From positions 1 through 13,502 of the forward strand of contig CAZXCB010000080.1 of assembly GCA_964639075.1 (NCBI GenBank): DNA of 13,502 bases, read 5' to 3'. Below, one piece after another: positions 11,977-13,502 of this stretch. Under the pieces are notes generated by a model, which was not told the origin of the DNA, did no database searches, and saw only the letters and a list, made by a program, of their open reading frames with translations. Position 1 is the stretch's first letter. Every line of letters starts with the position of its first letter. The position numbers and the translations under genes were made by a program. This stretch comes from JAENVU01 sp964639075. GTDB taxonomy: Bacteria > Actinomycetota > Acidimicrobiia > IMCC26256 > JAENVU01.

Positions 11977-12815
11977 GCGACGTGACGGCTGGCGCACCTG
12001 CGCGCCTGCGAGGCCTGCCGCTCACGTGGCTGCGCATGCGCGCGGTCGCGCGCCGTCACGCCTACGTGCTGGCGCGCAGCCCCCACCGGCTCTTCGACGT
12101 CACGCTCTGGCCACTCGTCGACGCGCTCCTGTTCGGTGCGCTGGCCACCTACGTCGGCGGGGGTCACGCGACGAGCCAGGGAAGTCGCGCCGCGGGGTAC
12201 CTCGTGGCGGGCATCGTGTTGTGGCACGTCGTCTACCAGTCCCAGATCTCGGTGAGCACGGGGCTGCTCGAGGAGACGTGGAGCCGCAACCTGCTCAACC
12301 TCATGGTCACGCCGATCCGCGAGATCGAATACGTCGGCGGGGTCGCGCTGTTCGGGATGCTCAAGCTCGCCATGGGCGTCGGCGTGGTCGCGCTCGGTGC
12401 CCTCGTCTTCTATTCCTTCGACGTGTCGACGCTCGGTCTCGGTCTCGTGCCGATCGCCGCGGTGCTGCTCTTCGTCGGCTGGACCATCGCCCTGTTCGTC
12501 ATCGGGGTGGTGTTGCGCTACGGATCGGGTGCGGAGGCGCTCGCATGGGGCGTGATGTTCGTGGTCATGCCGCTCTCCGGGATCTTCTACCCGGTCGACG
12601 CGCTCCCCGCCGCGCTGCAGCCGATCGCGCTCGCGCTCCCGACGACGCACGCGTTCATGGCGCTGCGCGGCCTGGTCGACGGTGCGCCCCTCGACTGGAC
12701 CCAGATCGGCATCGCGACGGTGGAGACCGTCGGGTTCGCGATCCTCGCCATGTGGTTCCTCGTCCGGATGCTCCGCGTGTTCCGCCGCCGCGGCCTCATC
12801 ACCCGCTTCACGTGA
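11973..12815 (+). CDS. ABC-2 type transporter permease
   Basis: This is a 280-residue inner-membrane protein and the partner of the preceding ATPase. Six membrane helices are visible at about 42-61, 74-95, 122-146, 155-180, 187-206 and 244-267. The ABC-2 signature region MPLSGIFYPVDALPAALQ (199-216) lies before the last helix. The N-terminus is basic and cytoplasmic, and the tail RRRGLITRF is too. GTG at 11973 overlaps the ATPase stop by 4 nt and has GGAG (11961-11964) 8 nt upstream, so this operon-internal gene uses a Shine-Dalgarno sequence. A homodimer of this subunit with two ATPases would form a full exporter. Confidence 0.92.
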   Translation: MSDVTAGAPARLRGLPLTWLRMRAVARRHAYVLARSPHRLFDVTLWPLVDALLFGALATYVGGGHATSQGSRAAGYLVAGIVLWHVVYQSQISVSTGLLEETWSRNLLNLMVTPIREIEYVGGVALFGMLKLAMGVGVVALGALVFYSFDVSTLGLGLVPIAAVLLFVGWTIALFVIGVVLRYGSGAEALAWGVMFVVMPLSGIFYPVDALPAALQPIALALPTTHAFMALRGLVDGAPLDWTQIGIATVETVGFAILAMWFLVRMLRVFRRRGLITRFT

Positions 12816-12835
12816 GGTGCGGGCGCGGCGCCCAG

Positions 12836-12841
12836 TAGCCT
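12836..12841 (+). promoter_or_regulatory. -10 box TAGCCT before the Gfo/Idh gene
   Basis: TAGCCT is a full TANNNT match lying 8 nt before the ATG at 12850, in a 34-nt gap after the permease. No Shine-Dalgarno sequence of normal strength precedes the ATG. Confidence 0.4.
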
Positions 12842-12849
12842 CCGCCGGG

Positions 12850-13502
12850 ATGGCACCCCTGCGGATCGCGGCGCTCGGCGCGGCGCGCATCACCCCCCAG
12901 GCGCTGATCAAGCCGGCGCGAGACCTGCCCGACGTCGAGGTGGTCGCGGTCGCGGCGCGCGACCCTCAGCGCGCGGAGAAGTTCGCGGTGAAGCACCACA
13001 TCGGGCGGGTCGTCGACTCGTACGGGGAGCTGATCGAGGATCCCGGGGTCGACGCGATCTACAACCCGCTGCCGAACGGCTTGCACGGGGTCTGGACGCT
13101 CCGCGCGCTGTCGGCGGGATAGCACGTGCTGTGCGAGAAGCCGTTCACCGCGAACGCGGCCGAAGCCGAGTCGGTCGCGGCCGCGGCAGCCGCCACCTGG
13201 CTGGTCGTGATGGAGGCGTTCCACTACCGGTATCACCCGGTCGCGGCGCGCGTCGTCGAGCTCGTGCGGGACGGCACGATCGGCCGGCTCCAGCACGTCG
13301 AGAGCTCGATGTGCATCCCGTTGCCGCTGCCCAAGGACATCCGCTACCGCCTCGACCTCGCGGGCGGCGCCACGATGGACACCGGCTGCTACGCGATCAA
13401 CATCGCTCGCCACCTCGCTGGCGCGGAGCCCGAGGTGCTCGGTGCGCAGGCCAAAGTCTTTCGCGAGCAGATCGATCGCTACATGCGGGCGGAGGTGCGC
13501 TA
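12850..13502 (+). pseudogene. Gfo/Idh/MocA family oxidoreductase interrupted by an in-frame TAG; 3' end outside the window
   Basis: This gene encodes an NAD(P)-dependent sugar or dihydrodiol dehydrogenase-like protein. The N-terminal Rossmann part reads LRIAALGAARITPQALIKPA, then DPGVDAIYNPLPNGLHGVWTLRALSAG. A TAG at 13120-13122 (codon 91) then stops it. The same frame continues without another stop to the window end. It resumes at once with HVLCEKPFTANAAEAE, including the catalytic EKP lysine K97, and reaches GGATMDTGCYAIN of the C-terminal domain. The interrupted codon is where AGKHVLCEKP normally has Lys, so one A-to-T change (AAG to TAG) explains it. The 90-residue product would lack the catalytic Lys. 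A recent nonsense mutation, a sequencing error, or amber read-through are all possible. Confidence 0.85.

Noticed and set aside
7353..12815. A single biosynthetic or defence system linking dioxygenase, reductase, CAP-lectin and ABC exporter
   Set aside because: The genes are on alternating strands with separate promoters and no shared pathway logic, so adjacency alone does not support one system.

Overview
The window is chromosomal DNA from a very high-GC actinomycete (Actinomycetota). The evidence is G/C-rich third codon positions throughout, a mycothiol-type DinB/maleylpyruvate isomerase protein, a DUF3052 protein, an LLM (probably F420-dependent) oxidoreductase, frequent GTG starts, and many genes whose start codon lies 6-8 nt after a TANNNT-like -10 box, the pattern of leaderless transcripts. 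Class Acidimicrobiia or a relative is my best guess, by inference only. I see no tRNA, rRNA, CRISPR array, IS element or phage gene.

Layout. At 1-782 is the 3' part of a coiled-coil M23 (LytM) peptidoglycan peptidase, convergent with a 1-Cys peroxiredoxin (822-1454, -), with a hairpin between them. At 1461-1792 a divergent intergenic region holds the peroxiredoxin promoter, a tandem CGATCG array and the promoter of DUF3052. Next come DUF3052 (1793-2209), an SRAP/YedK abasic-site protein (2213-2917) and a mycothiol-dependent DinB-like protein (2950-3693). A minus-strand operon follows: a double-hotdog thioesterase (5487-4666) overlapping an LLM flavin oxidoreductase (4669-3701) by ATGA. Plus-strand pirin (5622-6461) and an SMP-30/lactonase (6508-7356) come next. 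A 2OG-Fe(II) dioxygenase of the HalD/BesD-like family (8174-7353, -) shares a CTAG with the lactonase stop and is divergent from a CurA/PTGR-type oxidoreductase (8208-9230). A secreted CAP-domain protein with a six-repeat lectin-like propeller (10517-9240, -) follows, then a DUF3817 membrane protein (11128-10796, -), an ABC-2 exporter pair (11209-11976 and 11973-12815), and a Gfo/Idh/MocA dehydrogenase gene broken by an in-frame TAG and cut by the window end (12850-13502).

How it fits together. Much of this is ordinary oxidative and catabolic housekeeping: thioesterase with LLM, pirin, lactonase, dioxygenase, enoyl/alkenal reductase, peroxiredoxin. These genes lie in short units, each with its own promoter. 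Genes at the heads of units look leaderless, while the LLM and ABC permease genes inside operons carry Shine-Dalgarno sequences. The outlier is the secreted CAP-propeller gene. It has a clear Shine-Dalgarno sequence, a 5' leader hairpin and a close match to a sigma-28 (FliA/WhiG) promoter, CAAGGTTT-N11-GCCGATCA. This suggests that a surface or extracellular glycan-binding protein is expressed with motility or a developmental programme. That gene and its regulation are the most interesting part of the window. I do not see a clear new multi-gene defence or biosynthetic system.
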